A stretch of DNA of 64,000 nucleotides from Sipunculus nudus (GCA_026874595.1 CM049314.1:76214300-76278299), one strand, 5' to 3'; positions 11,291 to 23,691 are shown, counted from the first letter of the stretch. A program made the numbers and translations. The notes: a model not told the origin generated them from the letters alone.

Positions 11291-14200
11291 GACGGTCATG
11301 ATATAAACGCTATTCGAGGCACACAAATTCAAGCCCTGGCTTTACAACCAGGACTCTAACACGGGTATTGCGCCATCACCCTCACTCCTGTGCTTCTGTT
11401 TAACCTACATGAATGTTTAAGAGAAGAAAAAGAAACAAGGGCACCAGTCTACATTCAATCTTCCACTCTTCACCAGAGGGCACTCCGCTACATTATTACG
11501 GTCTAGTGGTATCGATCTATTGTTGAGACTGACTCCGGCAACAAATTGAATGATAAAACAAGAGGAACCACCAATGACAACATAACATATAGCCTGCTTT
11601 AGCAGAGGTAAAAATTCAACCGCCATTGTTATGGATCTGTGAGTGAGTAAACACAGTCCAGGTGTTTTTGTTTTCAATAACGACATTACGTGGCCACAGA
11701 TCCGGAACTCCCAAAAGAAACAGATGAAACATGAAAAAAGATGAGACACTGGCTGGAAGCTTGATTAATTTTTATATGTAAAGTTGTCTGATATGGCTAC
11801 CAGATGGCGTGTGCGCGCGCAACTTTTATGTTTTGGGCCACTGGTCGCGCCCGGTTCCAGTTTATTTCAACTTGTGTACAGGAGTTGGCAAACGGTTATT
11901 ACAACGAAATGTTCGGAGATACCATAATGTTCAAAGGAGATATACCATAATTTATATATGTATGTATTTATACATATATACATATATATTTAACATATCT
12001 GTATGGTATATGGATAGGGCATTTCAAATAATAAGCAAAACTACATACATCAGCTTCAGAGTAGTATACAGAGTAGTTGTTTCTAGTACGACTCGCATTT
12101 CTAGCGGTGCTGGTGGCTCTTTTTTACATTTAAATGGTATTTTCCAAAACAGGAAAATAGTGTACAGGTGAATCACCGTTCTGGACAATATAACCACGCA
12201 CCGTGTGCTAATCATCTCTTTAACAAATAACGTAGAATCTGTGTTATAGGCCTAATATATGTGACGTTTGACCTGTTGAAGCTCACCAATGTTACTGACT
12301 AATGAGATGACAATACTGGGACATTTTATCATTTGACATTGTCACGTGAATTTTACACACTTTTTAAATATTTTATGTCTTTTTTATCGTTTACGGCAAC
12401 TGACAGGGATAACAGCTCAAAAAGGTGACTCAGGGTCATAACATGCACACATGCGCAAATGTGTCGTTTATTTATGCAATGGTAATATTATATGCAACAA
12501 GATCTGTATTTGTTGAATTATACTAAAATTAAAACGAATTAAAGGGAATATTAACAAAACATTCTTTGCATTGGTTTCTAAGAAATATTATAATGTCATA
12601 TTCATTTTTCACATGAAAAATTACAGGGGAGTATTAATTTTAACATTACTGTCTGACAAGATAGAAATATAGCTTTCAATTAACCTATTTATTACATAAC
12701 TAAAGTTATAAATTCTACCATTGAAATGTTTATATTTTAGCAAGTATCATTCGTGCCTGATAGATAATATAAAAGTTGAGGGATTATCTGTTGTTAATGC
12801 ACGTCAGATTTCCTAATAGGCCTCTTTAACGACGAGCTTTTTATCGTTGCTTTTCTGTCGGAGCCTGAAGGTTAAATTGGTAATACGGACAATAATCCGG
12901 TCCCGTGACTGTCCGCCCCAGAGGGGTTTCACTATATAAGATGGTGGGTAAGCTTGCACCTGAACACAATAGACGACTGATCAAGCATGAATAGAACAAT
13001 GCGCCTGCTAATAATTGTAAGAATTAAAAGCATTGCAAAATGTTTCCCTAATTGCGTAGACTTATGTTAATATCTGGTCGACTACTTTAATGTCTAAATG
13101 ACCCGGGCTAAGATATGAAAAACGTGACATCCAGGTATACAGAAATATATCACAGTATTTATGTGAGTTATTTGCCAACAAAATACATTTCATAATTAAC
13201 TCTCGAGCTCCGTGCATTTTAATATTCCCGGTAACTCGAAGAAAACTAAAGGACAGTTAATATAATATGTGTATGAGCCAGAAGAGCTTGATACGCAATG
13301 CATGTGTTAATTATGCTCGGTTGATTCATTGAGGGTCGTGGGTCATGGGTCACTTGCCTATCTTACAGGCGTCTTTAGCTAATGAGATGCAGTTCCTTCA
13401 AATAATGATATGAACATATTTATAAAAAAACCAGCAATGTCGGCACTGGCTGATTAATCTCTGTAATAAACCTGCAACAAGAAGTTCATACTAATTAATT
13501 TAACAGACCACAGGCTCAGTTGTTATGGAGACGCAGTTCTTTTTTGACTGGAGGACCACGTCACACTAGCATAACAAATTGATAAAAAAATATTAATGCA
13601 ATTATTTATGATATATTGTTATAGTAGTGCCGAAGAGAAATAGCATGCTCTCCAAAAATGTATGCGGAAGGTAAAATTTTATTTCTAAGTTTCTAATGCT
13701 GCATGCGTTACCTCTGGGAATTATGGTAATCACCAGATGTAAAATGGAAATATCTACCACCTTTTGGTACCGGTACCCAATAAATCGAGCAAATGACCGG
13801 ATGTCTAGGTTGTCAAAGGAACCAAACAGACATGATTTATAATATATGTTTTATGTCACATTTGTAAAATTTTATTTAAAACTAAAAACTTTTTTTTCAC
13901 TAGTAAAACCTTAGGTTCATTATTTGCACTCTTGATGCCGTTAAATACCACTGGGACCACAGATCGAACGCTACTTTCCACTTGTCAACTTGTATTTACC
14001 ATAATACACAGTTTTAAAATAAAAACCAATGAAGAATTATATCATTATCAGCTAGACCATTTCATAAAAAAAATATCAACATGGTGGGGTGAGGGATTTA
14101 TAAAACATCACTGTTATAGTCAGTCAATAAAGTCAGCGATTTGACAAGTCGGGGAAAATTTTGGCTCTAAATGTTTTGGGTGGGTTTGTCTTTAAGGATC

Positions 14201-14570
14201 TAGATGATAAATAATAAGAGGTCAATTAGATCAAATACGGAATATAAATAATTATATATATATATATATATATACGCATGTTGATTTTATTTGCATGTAC
14301 TGCTGTTGATTTACAGCCGTGGTGAAAGTAAGATTTATAGACACCTGTTTGGGATGATGCGTGGTGACGTCACATGTTGAGATCATTATTCCAAGAGATG
14401 GAGGATACGCTTGGGAACTGAGAAATTCGTTGTTAAATATTCAACAGGGGAAGAGCTGAATATGAATAAAAATTAATCCACCTGATTTTTTAAATTGTCT
14501 CATTAATAATTCATGCTAGGGGGCTCGCTGAAGAAAGGTCCCTGCTCAGCCAAGCTTCAGAGCTTAATCC
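11291..14570. other. 3' flank of MCT-A, conserved with copy 2, no definite gene
   Basis: Matches 37,027-40,815 in copy 2 apart from indels. It includes a promoter-like stretch near 12,925 and a short (AT)n at 14,253-14,274. AATAAA at the place used in copy 2 (37,160) is changed to GAAGAAAA here. The open frames seen are short and not conserved. Confidence 0.5.
12925..13016 (+). promoter_or_regulatory. TATA-box promoter-like stretch with short start exon
   Basis: TATATAAG at about 12,934 is followed ~50 bases later by ATG at 12,986. The ten codons from there (MNRTMRLLII) end at a GTAAGA donor-like site, resembling the first exon of a small secreted protein. The copy 2 equivalent (38,824-38,925) keeps TATAAG but not the same peptide, which argues against a conserved gene. 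Speculative. Confidence 0.2.
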
Positions 14571-14573
14571 TAG

Positions 14574-14612
14574 AAAGATGTACAGCCCAAAAGATACAAA
14601 CATAGAAACATG
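14574..14612 (+). repeat. Single unit of the 39 bp sequence expanded in copy 2
   Basis: One copy of the unit beginning AAGATGTACAGCCCAAAAGA. It is the pre-expansion state of the 23-unit minisatellite at 40,819-41,718. Flanks on both sides match. Confidence 0.85.
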
Positions 14613-15229
14613 AAAGATTAGTAAGATCGATGTAGGTTATAATGGTCGCCGATTTTATTCAAGCTGGTAAATTTAACTAACATATAAATATGGCATCAAT
14701 AACATGTGAATTATCATATATTACCAATTTCGTAATGCGCCCTTATCACGTGGATCAAGAAACCTTTAGTCAAACATAACATGAGTCATGGGCTTCAAGA
14801 TCATTTCCCTAATCAATGCGATGGGACACCTCCGAAAGCCTTGGGTGATACCAAAGCTACCCTTGTTATCATTTCATGCACACTGTTGCCAATCAGGTCT
14901 CGGATAAATGCATCACCTAATTATAAAAAATATGTAATCGTTAGCCGGAAATCCGTCATGTAACCACATCTTCTGACTTGTCAAATAAGGGAGTACAGAA
15001 ATCGCACTTTTTAGCGAACCTGTGAGCACCATGCTGTGGTGCGGCGTCGTCTGTCGTGTGTCGTGCGTCGTCTGTACGTTAACCACAGCTATCTCAAAAA
15101 CAGCAAGAGCTTGCATCACCAAAGTTTTTGCAAATAATCAGTCATCCAAAAAACTATATCGTATTTTGTTTATTTTTTTTCTTACTGCATTTTCTTAGAT
15201 TTTATAGGGAAAAAGCTAAAAAAGTTTTA

Positions 15230-16020
15230 AAAATCTTCTTCTCCGAAACTGTCCAGCCAAATTGTCCTATATTTACCAGAAATGAACCCTTGAACAATCT
15301 CTCTCAAGTTTGTTCGAATGGTTCCAGTTCGGAGATTTTTTGCCGAGTTACAGGAAGTTGAACTTTGTCATCTGTCCAAAACGGCTGGAGCTATCATCAC
15401 CAAATTTTATGCCAATGTTGGTCACATAGGTCATACCTCTGAAATTGAGGTATTGGTGGCGCCACCTGCATCAGCTTTTTTGTATGGGGTCATCAGTGCC
15501 TGTATCACACTAAGGGCTACAAACACTTCTTCTCTGAAACCATATGGCCAAAATGTTTAATATGGCACAGAAATGATCCTAGGGCAGTGCTTTCCGAAGT
15601 TTGTTCAAATAGTCTCTGTTCAGTGACTTTTGGCTAAGTTATGGGAAGCTGAATTTAGTCATATGCCATAACAGCCCATTTTAGTTCAGTGGCTACAAAG
15701 ATCTTCTTCTCAAAATCCACTGGGCAAATTTCTTAAATCTCACACATTAATTGTCCTCAGATGTTGATAATTCAAGTTTGTTCAAGTGGTTTTGGTTCTG
15801 TGCTTTTTGGCTGAGTTACGGTAAGCTGAACTTAGCCAGTTTGCTGTATCTTGCTACATGAGTTATAAACCTGCGAAACTTTTTCGACTGTTGCCACTGA
15901 AGCCAGATTGTTAAATATTTTACAAGAATAATCCCTACAATAATTCTTATAATAATTGTCATTAATGGTTCCACATGAATGATTTTTGGCTGAATTATGG
16001 AGATTGAATTGAGTCATTTT
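15230..16020. repeat. Degenerate tandem units (~170-290 bp)
   Basis: Four ordered repeats of ATCTTCTTCTC..GAAAC, TGGCCAAA, AAGTTTGTTCAA..GGTT and GAGTTA..GGAAGCTGAA start near 15,233, 15,527, 15,697 and 15,870. They diverge strongly from each other and carry no shared open frame. Confidence 0.65.
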
Positions 16021-16554
16021 ACCATATATGTTAGCTGTGTGATGCTGTTACATCTAGCCTGGCACCAGTTTATCAGCATCTATTACATAATGCCACTAGA
16101 CATTTAGATTTCAGGTTATCATTGGTTAATATTGAAAAGAAAGTTTTTTAAAAGCTTTTTAAAATTAGATTTATGATATAAGTTATTCATCATACCAGGC
16201 AATAGGATATTCATGGATATTCAGCTCTCTGTGGCTATATAAATACAACTGTACATGGATTATAAATTATTGGTATCCCTACTTAACTTATTTTAAGAAT
16301 TTGCCATCAATGAGATATCTGTATTTTAATTTTGCATTCAGTATGCATCTGTAATAATTTTACATGTATTCCTGTTTGTAAAAAGTCAGCTGTAAAGCAT
16401 TTTGTATTGGGAAAATTAATTTCAAAGTTATTTCAAGTAGGGACCACTTTTGTGTTCAGATGGCAGCACTTGGTTTACCATTGGCAGATTGCCAGTGCCT
16501 TGATGTTGGCCATTAGCCAAGATGATGTCAGCTCTATAAATAGTTTTGGCACAG

Positions 16555-16840
16555 TGCCTGGATTGGAAGAAGTGCAGCCAGGTATAGGTCAAGAGTTCAC
16601 TCGGTGCAGTAGCTGCATTCTATTTATAGCTTTGCCAGACTGCTCACTGCATCAGATTTGGCACCAAAGTTCAGCCTGGATCTATTTATAGTTTTGGCAG
16701 ACTGCCAACTGTGTCAGATTATGCAACAGGTCAAGAGTTTTCTCAGTGCAGCCAAGTACAGGTCAAAAGTTCACTCAGTCTAGCCAGGTGCAGGTCAAGA
16801 GTTCACTCAGTGCAGTAGCTTGAGGCAGCAATTTGTCAAA
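16555..16840. repeat. Short tandem blocks of CAGGTCAAGAGTTCACTCAGTG
   Basis: Units containing AGGTCAAGAGTTCACTC and GGCAGACTGCCAACTG recur three to four times, with one relative at 21,790-21,900. Non-coding. Confidence 0.6.
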
Positions 16841-17089
16841 GTTCCCTCGTAGGCAACTGTCTTACTCACCTAAGCCTCGTCAGCCCAGTGCATCAAACTC
16901 TGGGGAAGTTTGATGTATTGGCCTGATATTTTGACCTGTCTATGCGTCTTTGTTGCTATTCTCATTTACAAGACAGGTGGTGCCACCTACATTGACATTT
17001 GCAGTGTATGCGCCTGCTTATTTCTGTAGAGGAATTTGATACATCAGCGTAAAATTGGGCATGTTCATACATATCGGGTATCTTTATTG

Positions 17090-18010
17090 TGTACAAAACT
17101 GGTAGCGCCACCTACAATAATTTTTGCACGATGAATCGGCCCTGCTTATTTCACAAGAGGGGTTTGACATATCAGTCTGACATTTGGCATATGTATATCT
17201 CTTCGTTGTATACAAGACTGGTGGTGCCAGCTACAATCATTGTATCCGCTAAAACACAGGGTTTTGTGGATATTATGTTTTCAGTCGGACGCCGCTGCCG
17301 AATAGGTTTCCAGAGTACTCCTCCGTAACCACCGGGCAGAATTTTTTTAAAATTCGGAATTATGATCAGGTCACATGTAAACTGCCGCGCCCTCATTTTT
17401 GGTTGACCTCTGACCTTTCCTCTCTGCCCAGAGTTCATTTGTGCGTCTGTTTCCAAACATAAACCCACATATCTCGGGAACCGTTTGACCAATCAGGCTA
17501 AAAATTTTGTACAAATGTACCCCTTGGATAGCTTTATAACATACACTAAAAATGGTGGCGCCGCCTGCAACCATTTTTGCACAGCGTCCGTCTGTTTGTT
17601 TACCGTGGGATAAAATCACTTAAATCTCGACAGTGGTTTGACATATCTGCCTAACATTTTGCAGGTTTATACATCTCGGATAGCTTTCTGGATTTTGTGG
17701 CAGGTGGCGCCACCTACATTTATGTATACGCTGCAGAAATTCAGGCTTATATCTCAGCACTGGTTTGACATACCCCCTGAAATTTTGCATGTGTATAGAT
17801 CTCACATAGCATTTCATTATATGCAAAATGTGTGGCGCCACTTGCCTTCATTTCACAGCGTCTTTCTGTTTGTCTGCTGTGGGATAAAATCACTCATATA
17901 CAAGTAGTGATTTGAATTATCTGCCTAAAATTTTGCATATGTATACAACTTGGACAGCTTTCCGGATTTTGTGGTAGGTGGCGCAACCTGCATACACATT
18001 TCAGCTGCAG
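17090..18010. repeat. ~125-150 bp tandem array with palindromic GGTGGCGCCACC core
   Basis: Variants of GGTGGCGCCACC occur near 17,100, 17,220, 17,552, 17,703, 17,832 and 17,977. Each is followed by TACA/TGCA and ATTTTTGCAC-like sequence and preceded by ATCTCGGATAGCTTT. The spacing is roughly regular. The same array type is at 22,070-22,460. Confidence 0.7.
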
Positions 18011-18334
18011 ACATCCAGGCTATTATGCAACACACCTCACTTTATTTCCCCTTGCCACTCTATCCATGCCTCACTTCACCCGTCCCACTCTGATTTTGGC
18101 GGATACACGTAGTCGCTTGTTGACTACTTGTATTCTAGTTTTTGTGTTGTGTGCACCAATGCCAGAATTTCAGCAGTGATGTTTGTTTAAATGTTCCTTG
18201 TTCTAAGTGTTTAGTACTTGCATTGTTCATATACATGTTACACATGTTCTTGAAAAGTAATGGTCCAGCATTGAAGCATTATACCTGGTGCAATCTCATT
18301 GCACATGTTCGCATTAGGCCTTTAGGCCTTGTTT

Positions 18335-19420
18335 ACAGAGAATATGTAGATGAGCCATAAAAGGTAAATAATATGGGCTTAATGGGTTGCTGTAAATCAA
18401 ATAATGGCAAGTTCCTTCTGTTTGTCATAGATCCCTCATAAATCGCCAACAAATGGACGGACTGTCTACCGTGAACTACACCCTCATGAAAACCAAACAA
18501 GTATATCTAGCATTGTTACTGTTTGTTGATTCGATGTTGTCTTGCGCTGTACAAGGTGAAATCCGTTACGGATTTTAGTGCCTGACACACAAAATACATT
18601 TGTTACCGTTGTACAGCGACATCACGTGTACAGTTGACCTGGCTTTGACATGACCTTGCCGGACTACTTTCTGTGGCGGCTCTAAATATACATCCGCGGC
18701 TTAAAACCAGCGGATTTGAACAGCCGAGATGTTTCGAGGGCATTTCAAGAAGTGCACCTTCCACAAGAGGTTGTTTCAAAAATAACTTATACCAGTTTGG
18801 GATTGTGGACAGGAAAGGAACTCCTTGTCTAAACTGTCAAACGTAAAAATTAATCTTTGCTATATAATTTAAAGAAAGACCTTATGTTTACATTGTTCAA
18901 ACACATGTTTACCGATGGTATTATTTATTCCGTGAGGTCCTTACCACAAAACATAGTTGTTAATGTAACCTGCCTTGTAACAGTTCTTATCCAACATATA
19001 TTTTTATGAACTTCATTACACCCCTCACTTTATTTACACATACGCCAATCGTGTTTTTAGGAGTACTTGTACATTATGGGGAAAGAATGTGTTGTTTACC
19101 CCGATCACTAACCAGCAAATGTATTTTTTTGTAAGTAAGCTTCTGCGTGTGTCCCGAAGGTATTAGGAATCTGACCAATCAGTTTAAAGATACCACATAT
19201 TTGCAGCAGTGGGTGCGTGTGATCCATTTATTCCTCACGTAAATAGTTTACCTTACCCCCTTTTAAATTATTGAATTGTGTGGGTTTTTTTTTTGGGTGG
19301 AGGTAACCGCCTCTAATTTTTAATGCTGACTTATCTAATTCTTAACCTAAGTATGTACATCTGCAGAATTTCCATTTCAGTTTGGGACTACATGACAGGG
19401 CGGTAGCACTCGCTTCCTAT
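18335..19420. other. Non-coding flank conserved with 42,055-43,150
   Basis: No gene recognised. Collinear with copy 2, with only small differences and no conserved open frame. Confidence 0.5.
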
Positions 19421-19424
19421 CATT

Positions 19425-19642
19425 TTTATTTTGTAATAAATGTTTTCACCCAGGCTCGATGTTTACCGCACCTGCGGGTCCTGGGTGTGTAATCAATCCC
19501 CATTACTAGGTCATAACATCGAGCGCTCACCCTGGGTGGGGGCCGTCCGTGAAAAACCTCATGCATGCTCCGCCTCGGCTGAGATTCGAACCCACGATCT
19601 CCCGGTTTTGAGTCCTGTGCTCGACCCCTGAGCCACAGAAGC
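19425..19642 (-). mobile_element. tRNA-derived SINE
   Basis: Read on the minus strand, a tRNA-like head starts at ~19,642 with GGCTTCTGTGGCTCAGGGGT (A-box) and then GTGGGTTCGAATCTCAGC (B-box). It is followed by a body containing GCGCTCGATGTTATGACC and an A-rich tail near 19,425. These are the parts of an RNA polymerase III SINE. The anticodon arm does not form a convincing tRNA gene. Copy 2 counterpart at 43,165-43,475. Confidence 0.75.
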
Positions 19643-19911
19643 CATTTTTTTTGCTAGATTGGACCTTATTGAGCGCTTTTGATGTTTCATCGCCATCACA
19701 AGCGGTCAGAGGACCCTGCGCTTACTGAACCAAGGCCCATCGTTTTGAATGTGATCGGCAAGTCTTGATGCATGTTATATAGACGTCCGTGTAGAGCGTA
19801 GTACAATGTACTATAACTGTTATACACCTATATATGGTCTCCTTCCAAAGAGTACATTTCTTTTAGCCTTATTCAGAGGTGCATGACGGGGAGGGATTAA
19901 AACTGGTCACT

Positions 19912-21095
19912 GAATGAGTCAGAAGTCGTATTTTTGCCTATATATGTCGCGTATATATTTTGTAATAAATATACTAAATGATGATGTAAATAAAGTTCCT
20001 TTAGCCATGCTTGTATTTTAAGGATACCTTATCGAGGTACACCTTCACAAGATCTACCTTGATCAAAAGACAGAAACGTTAATACCGCTTATCACATTGT
20101 ACTTTTTCGGGGCCACAAAATGAAAATGCAGTTGAGTGTTTACACTAGCATGAACGTTTAGTGATTTAGCACTTGATTAAATATGATAAAACAAATCAGA
20201 AACAAATTATGAGTGTATTGGTGCTCGCTATGTGAATAGCCACACACAAGATATATGATCCACTGGAAATATTAAACTACAATGTACTAAAATTAACATA
20301 GTTCCGTACTGAAAAGAAAACAACAGACCTTTCCATCAAACTAGCGTCACCTAACGACGACAACTGACACTAAATGTTTGCTCTCGCAACATGGACGAGA
20401 AGGATCAATGGGAGTCCCATTTCAAAGCATAATTTTAAAGCGATGTCTTGTCTGAAACGGCGTCATTGTTCCTGGTTTTTATCTTATTTCACTTTTTTAC
20501 TCCCTCGATACCGGGTCATATTACGTGAACACAACAAACGACAGTTAAGTGGAGCTCGGAACCGTGCTAGCCACAAAAATGCGTCTGGCTTGGACAAAAA
20601 GACGGCTGACCTTAGTAGCAAGCCGAATTTTGTGGCTTGATTCGTCTTGCTAAATGTGGACCGGTTTAAACTCATCTGAACAAATATTCATTCATGTTCC
20701 AAATAACCCATTTTAATTAAACAAGTGATTTATATTATGTGTTTCCCTTACATTTTTAGGAGTGTCAGGCTTGACTAAGTTTTATCATGGGGGGAACTTC
20801 AACTTTGTCAATCAGCATCAAAATCAGCAAAACTAACTTTGTTTTAGTCTGTATATGTTTCAGGCATCTTAAATTGTAAATAAAAATATCTTGTTGTATT
20901 ATTTTTTCCCAGCATAACTGAGCTGCAGAAAATCGGTTTACTTCGGCTCAATGAAACATTGGAGGCGAACCTGAACTTGGCTCGGCTCGGCTCGGCTTGG
21001 TCTTAATGTGGCCGAATCCCCGTGGTCTGGCAACCAGGACAACCAGCATAAGCTGACCAAGTTTTATTCTGACGTATTCCGGTTACATACATCCG
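19912..21095. other. Segment present only in copy 1
   Basis: Between shared flanks (GACGGGGAGGGAT... and ...CATCCACAG) copy 2 has only a few tens of bases at 43,740-43,775. The segment includes GGCTCGGCTCGGCTCGGCTT at ~20,978. The open frames on both strands near 20,374-20,675 overlap each other and resemble no known protein. It may be an insertion in copy 1 or a deletion in copy 2. Confidence 0.5.
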
Positions 21096-21164
21096 GGACA
21101 TCCACAGATAACTGGGACAACAAGGAACCTCAGAACATCAAAGAAACCCGCGGTTAACAGTTTT

Positions 21165-21440
21165 CTAAAGGTGGGACCACCGGACGCCATTACGGCGAGG
21201 CACGACTTTCGTCATGTACAACCTTCTGTAGCCGCAGGTTGGCGGAAAGCCTCCGTTATAGACCGGCAAATCTGCATTGACGGCAGGAAACGTCGTCACA
21301 TCGAGCTGTGAACGGTAAAAAAGCCTGTTTCCCTGAAACTCCCCAGCAGATGGCGCTGGTTGGCAGAATTGGTAGACTATTGACGGACACTCGATTCCGA
21401 ATCCAGGTGGCAGCACAGTACAACAGAACAAATTCTCGGG
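21165..21440 (-). other. Conserved open frame of unknown function, copy 1
   Basis: The minus-strand frame includes RSQLDVTTFPAV and GGFPPTCGYRRLYMTKVVPR and ends in a stop near 21,165. The same peptide is readable at 43,822-44,100 in copy 2 but with a one-base frame change in a poly-A run (43,974-43,981). No family is recognised. It may be an exon, a transposon-derived frame or chance. Confidence 0.3.
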
Positions 21441-21779
21441 TGTTCGTCACCAAACACATACAAGGGGAAATGATATGAAAAAATATTAAAATTCTCAGGA
21501 TTTATTGTTATCCTGAAATGATGCAGGAGAAACACAAACAGTGTATTACAAGTACGTATTGTACCGGAATCGGCAGACTAATACCCAGCAATACACTGTT
21601 TTACGATGACTGACAATAACACGGACGAAATGATGAAATCTTTTTATTAACATTTAATTATCAAATTTTTTTTTTATAACAATTCATCATTTATGTTATG
21701 ACGACAAGAAAGAATAACATGAGTCCAATTTGATAAAAAAAGCAATTTAGCCAAAGTCTTTCAGTATGTACAGATATAC

Positions 21780-22710
21780 CAACAGGCCAAAATTCAGTCT
21801 GGATCTGTTAATAGTTTTGGCAGACTGCCAACTGTATCAGATTAAGCAACAGTTCAAGAGTTCAGTCAGTACAGTTAAGCACAAGTTAAGAGTATACGCA
21901 GTGCAGTAGCTGCAGCTAGCATATGCTCCGGATCACTCGGGTCAACTGCCTTCCTCACCTGAGCTCGGTCAGCCAAGTGCACCTGACTCAAGAAAAGTTT
22001 GATGTATTGACCCGGCATTTTGACTTATCCATGCATCTTTGATGGCTTTTTCGTACACCAGACATGTGTCGCCACCTACAATGATTTTTTTAATAGAGTA
22101 TAACCCTGCTTATATCTCAGGAGGGATTTGATATATCATCCTGAAATTGTGCATATCTTTAAAATCTCGGATAGCTTTGTCATATATAAGACCGGTGGCG
22201 CCACCTACCATAATATTTTGCACAGTGTATATCTCAGATTTTTTCTCAGGAGGGCTTAAATATATTAGCTAGAAATTGGGCATATTTATACATCTCGGAT
22301 AGCTTTGTCGTATACAAGACTTGTGGCGCCACCTACAATTGTTTTGGGTTTCATACATCTGTTTACATAGCTCAAGTTTGGTTTGAAGTATCTGCCTGAA
22401 ATTTTACATTTCCATACATCTTTGATGACTTTCTCATACACAAGACTGAAGGCGCGACCAGTAATAATTTTAATATTGTGTACATCCATGCCAATTTTTC
22501 ATGAGTGATGTTTTTGTAATTGGTGCTTGTACTTCAGTTTAAAAGGTTTAGTACTTGCATTGTAAATGTAAATTTCAGACATGTAATTGAAAATTAATCA
22601 AGTAATTTTCAAATAATTGTAATGGATGTAATCAAGTTAACATTATACCCGATGTATATCCCATTGCACAGGTTCGCATAGGCCTGTAGGCCTTGTTTAC
22701 GTTTCTAAAA
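21780..22710. repeat. Second, partial copy of the composite repeat, between the two units
   Basis: Ordered matches to 16,670-16,930 (GGCAGACTGCCAACTGTATC), to the GGCGCCACC array (22,070, 22,196, 22,325) and to 18,140-18,330 (TTAGTACTTGCATTGT, GGCCTGTAGGCCTTGTTTAC). It occupies the junction between the duplicated units. Confidence 0.7.
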
Positions 22711-23290
22711 GAGAATCCCAAATTTTGTGGAGAATACTTGTACAAATGGTGCTAATTATGGCAGGCAGCATGCGTGACCAATTTTTGTTACTTAAAGCCT
22801 AACCTGCCTTTGATGAAAAAGATGCTGAAACGAAACGAATCGAAAATACATTTTAACAGTAAATATTTATGGTTCGTATCATGTATATGAATAGATGTGC
22901 AAAAATTGTGAAATTCTGACCAGCAGTTTTCGAGAGAAGCTGCTTACAAAGGATTTAGTAAAGTGCATGCTACACGAGGGTTGGGGGGTTACCTGTACCT
23001 GAACAGTCACATAGAGTAAATGGCTACATGTCGTTAGAAGTATATTCACACTTTACTACACAACTAATAGACACTTTTCTCATAACCCTTTCTTCTAGGC
23101 GAGACAGATAGGTCACGCGTCACTCGTAATATTCGCAAGGAAAAAAACTTAAATTATCTGTTAAATATTAATACAGGGAAGAAATAGCAATGAAAATAAA
23201 AAATGACATCAAGAAATAATGTAACTGATTGATTTGGAAAACACAGTCACCAGTCATTTACATTTGTTGAATAAGAATGCGTTCTTTGCG

Positions 23291-23691
23291 GGGGCGTCAA
23301 TGAAGGGGGGGGGGGGGATGAGTAACATATATACCCCCCACTTTTTGGCGGGGGGGGGGGTGTCAAAGTAATCATCCCCCACACTATAGAGAGAATTATA
23401 TTTACACATTGCAAGTAAAATATATTAATAAATATAAATTATAGACTTTGGGACCATTTATGAGTTAACCTTTAAATAATTATCTAAACCTGGTTTAGTA
23501 TTAATTAACTTATGCTGGAAACATAATTCCTTATTTTCTAAAATTTTATACTTGATTGTAATATATGTGAAATGTGATTAAGTATATATATTCGAAATAT
23601 GCCTTACAGACGCTATATATATATATGTGTGTGTGAAAGCGTATGTGTGTGTGTCCCTGTCATCCCCCCCCCCTGGAAGAAAAATTGACGC
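23291..23691. mobile_element. GGCGTCAAT-type MITE, compact copy
   Basis: Begins GGGGCGTCAATGAAGGG and ends GAAAAATTGACGCC, an inverted pair. Inside are poly-G runs, TATATACCCCCCACTTTTTGG and a short (AT)n/(GT)n. It matches 38,958-39,334 in the opposite orientation. Non-coding. Confidence 0.65.

Larger units (their letters stand above)
15013..18331. mobile_element. Composite repeat insertion, copy 1 only (~3.3 kb)
   Basis: Copy 2 runs directly from AAATCACAGTTTTTTT to ACAGAGAATAT at 42,050, while copy 1 holds 3.3 kb between the same flanks. The left end has TAGCGAACCTGTG and a GTCGTCTGTCGTG simple stretch. The right end has the inverse-like ACATGTTCGCATTA followed by AGGCCTTTAGGCCT. The inside is made of tandem blocks described separately. 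No transposase is seen. A related partial copy lies at 21,780-22,710. Deletion in copy 2 is the alternative, but the dispersed relatives favour insertion. Confidence 0.6.
1..21720 (+). repeat. Tandem segmental duplication, copy 1 (MCT-A unit)
   Basis: This stretch is collinear with about 22,830-45,010. Anchors seen by eye include the GATAGATGTG block near 55 (matching ~22,890), the block at 1,860-2,060 (23,850-24,000), all five transporter exons, the region 12,000-14,650 (37,900-40,800), the SINE near 19,500 (43,300) and the block 21,170-21,720 (43,810-45,010). Exons are nearly identical; introns and flanks differ by scattered substitutions and discrete indels. The left boundary lies outside the window, so the true unit may be longer. 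Confidence 0.9.

Noticed and set aside
17090-18010. CRISPR-like regularly spaced palindromes
   Set aside because: This is a eukaryotic window. The units are diverged tandem repeats with similar, not unique, spacers, and no cas genes are present.
19560-19642. A functional tRNA gene on the minus strand
   Set aside because: Good A and B boxes but no convincing cloverleaf, and it is joined to a SINE body shared with other loci.
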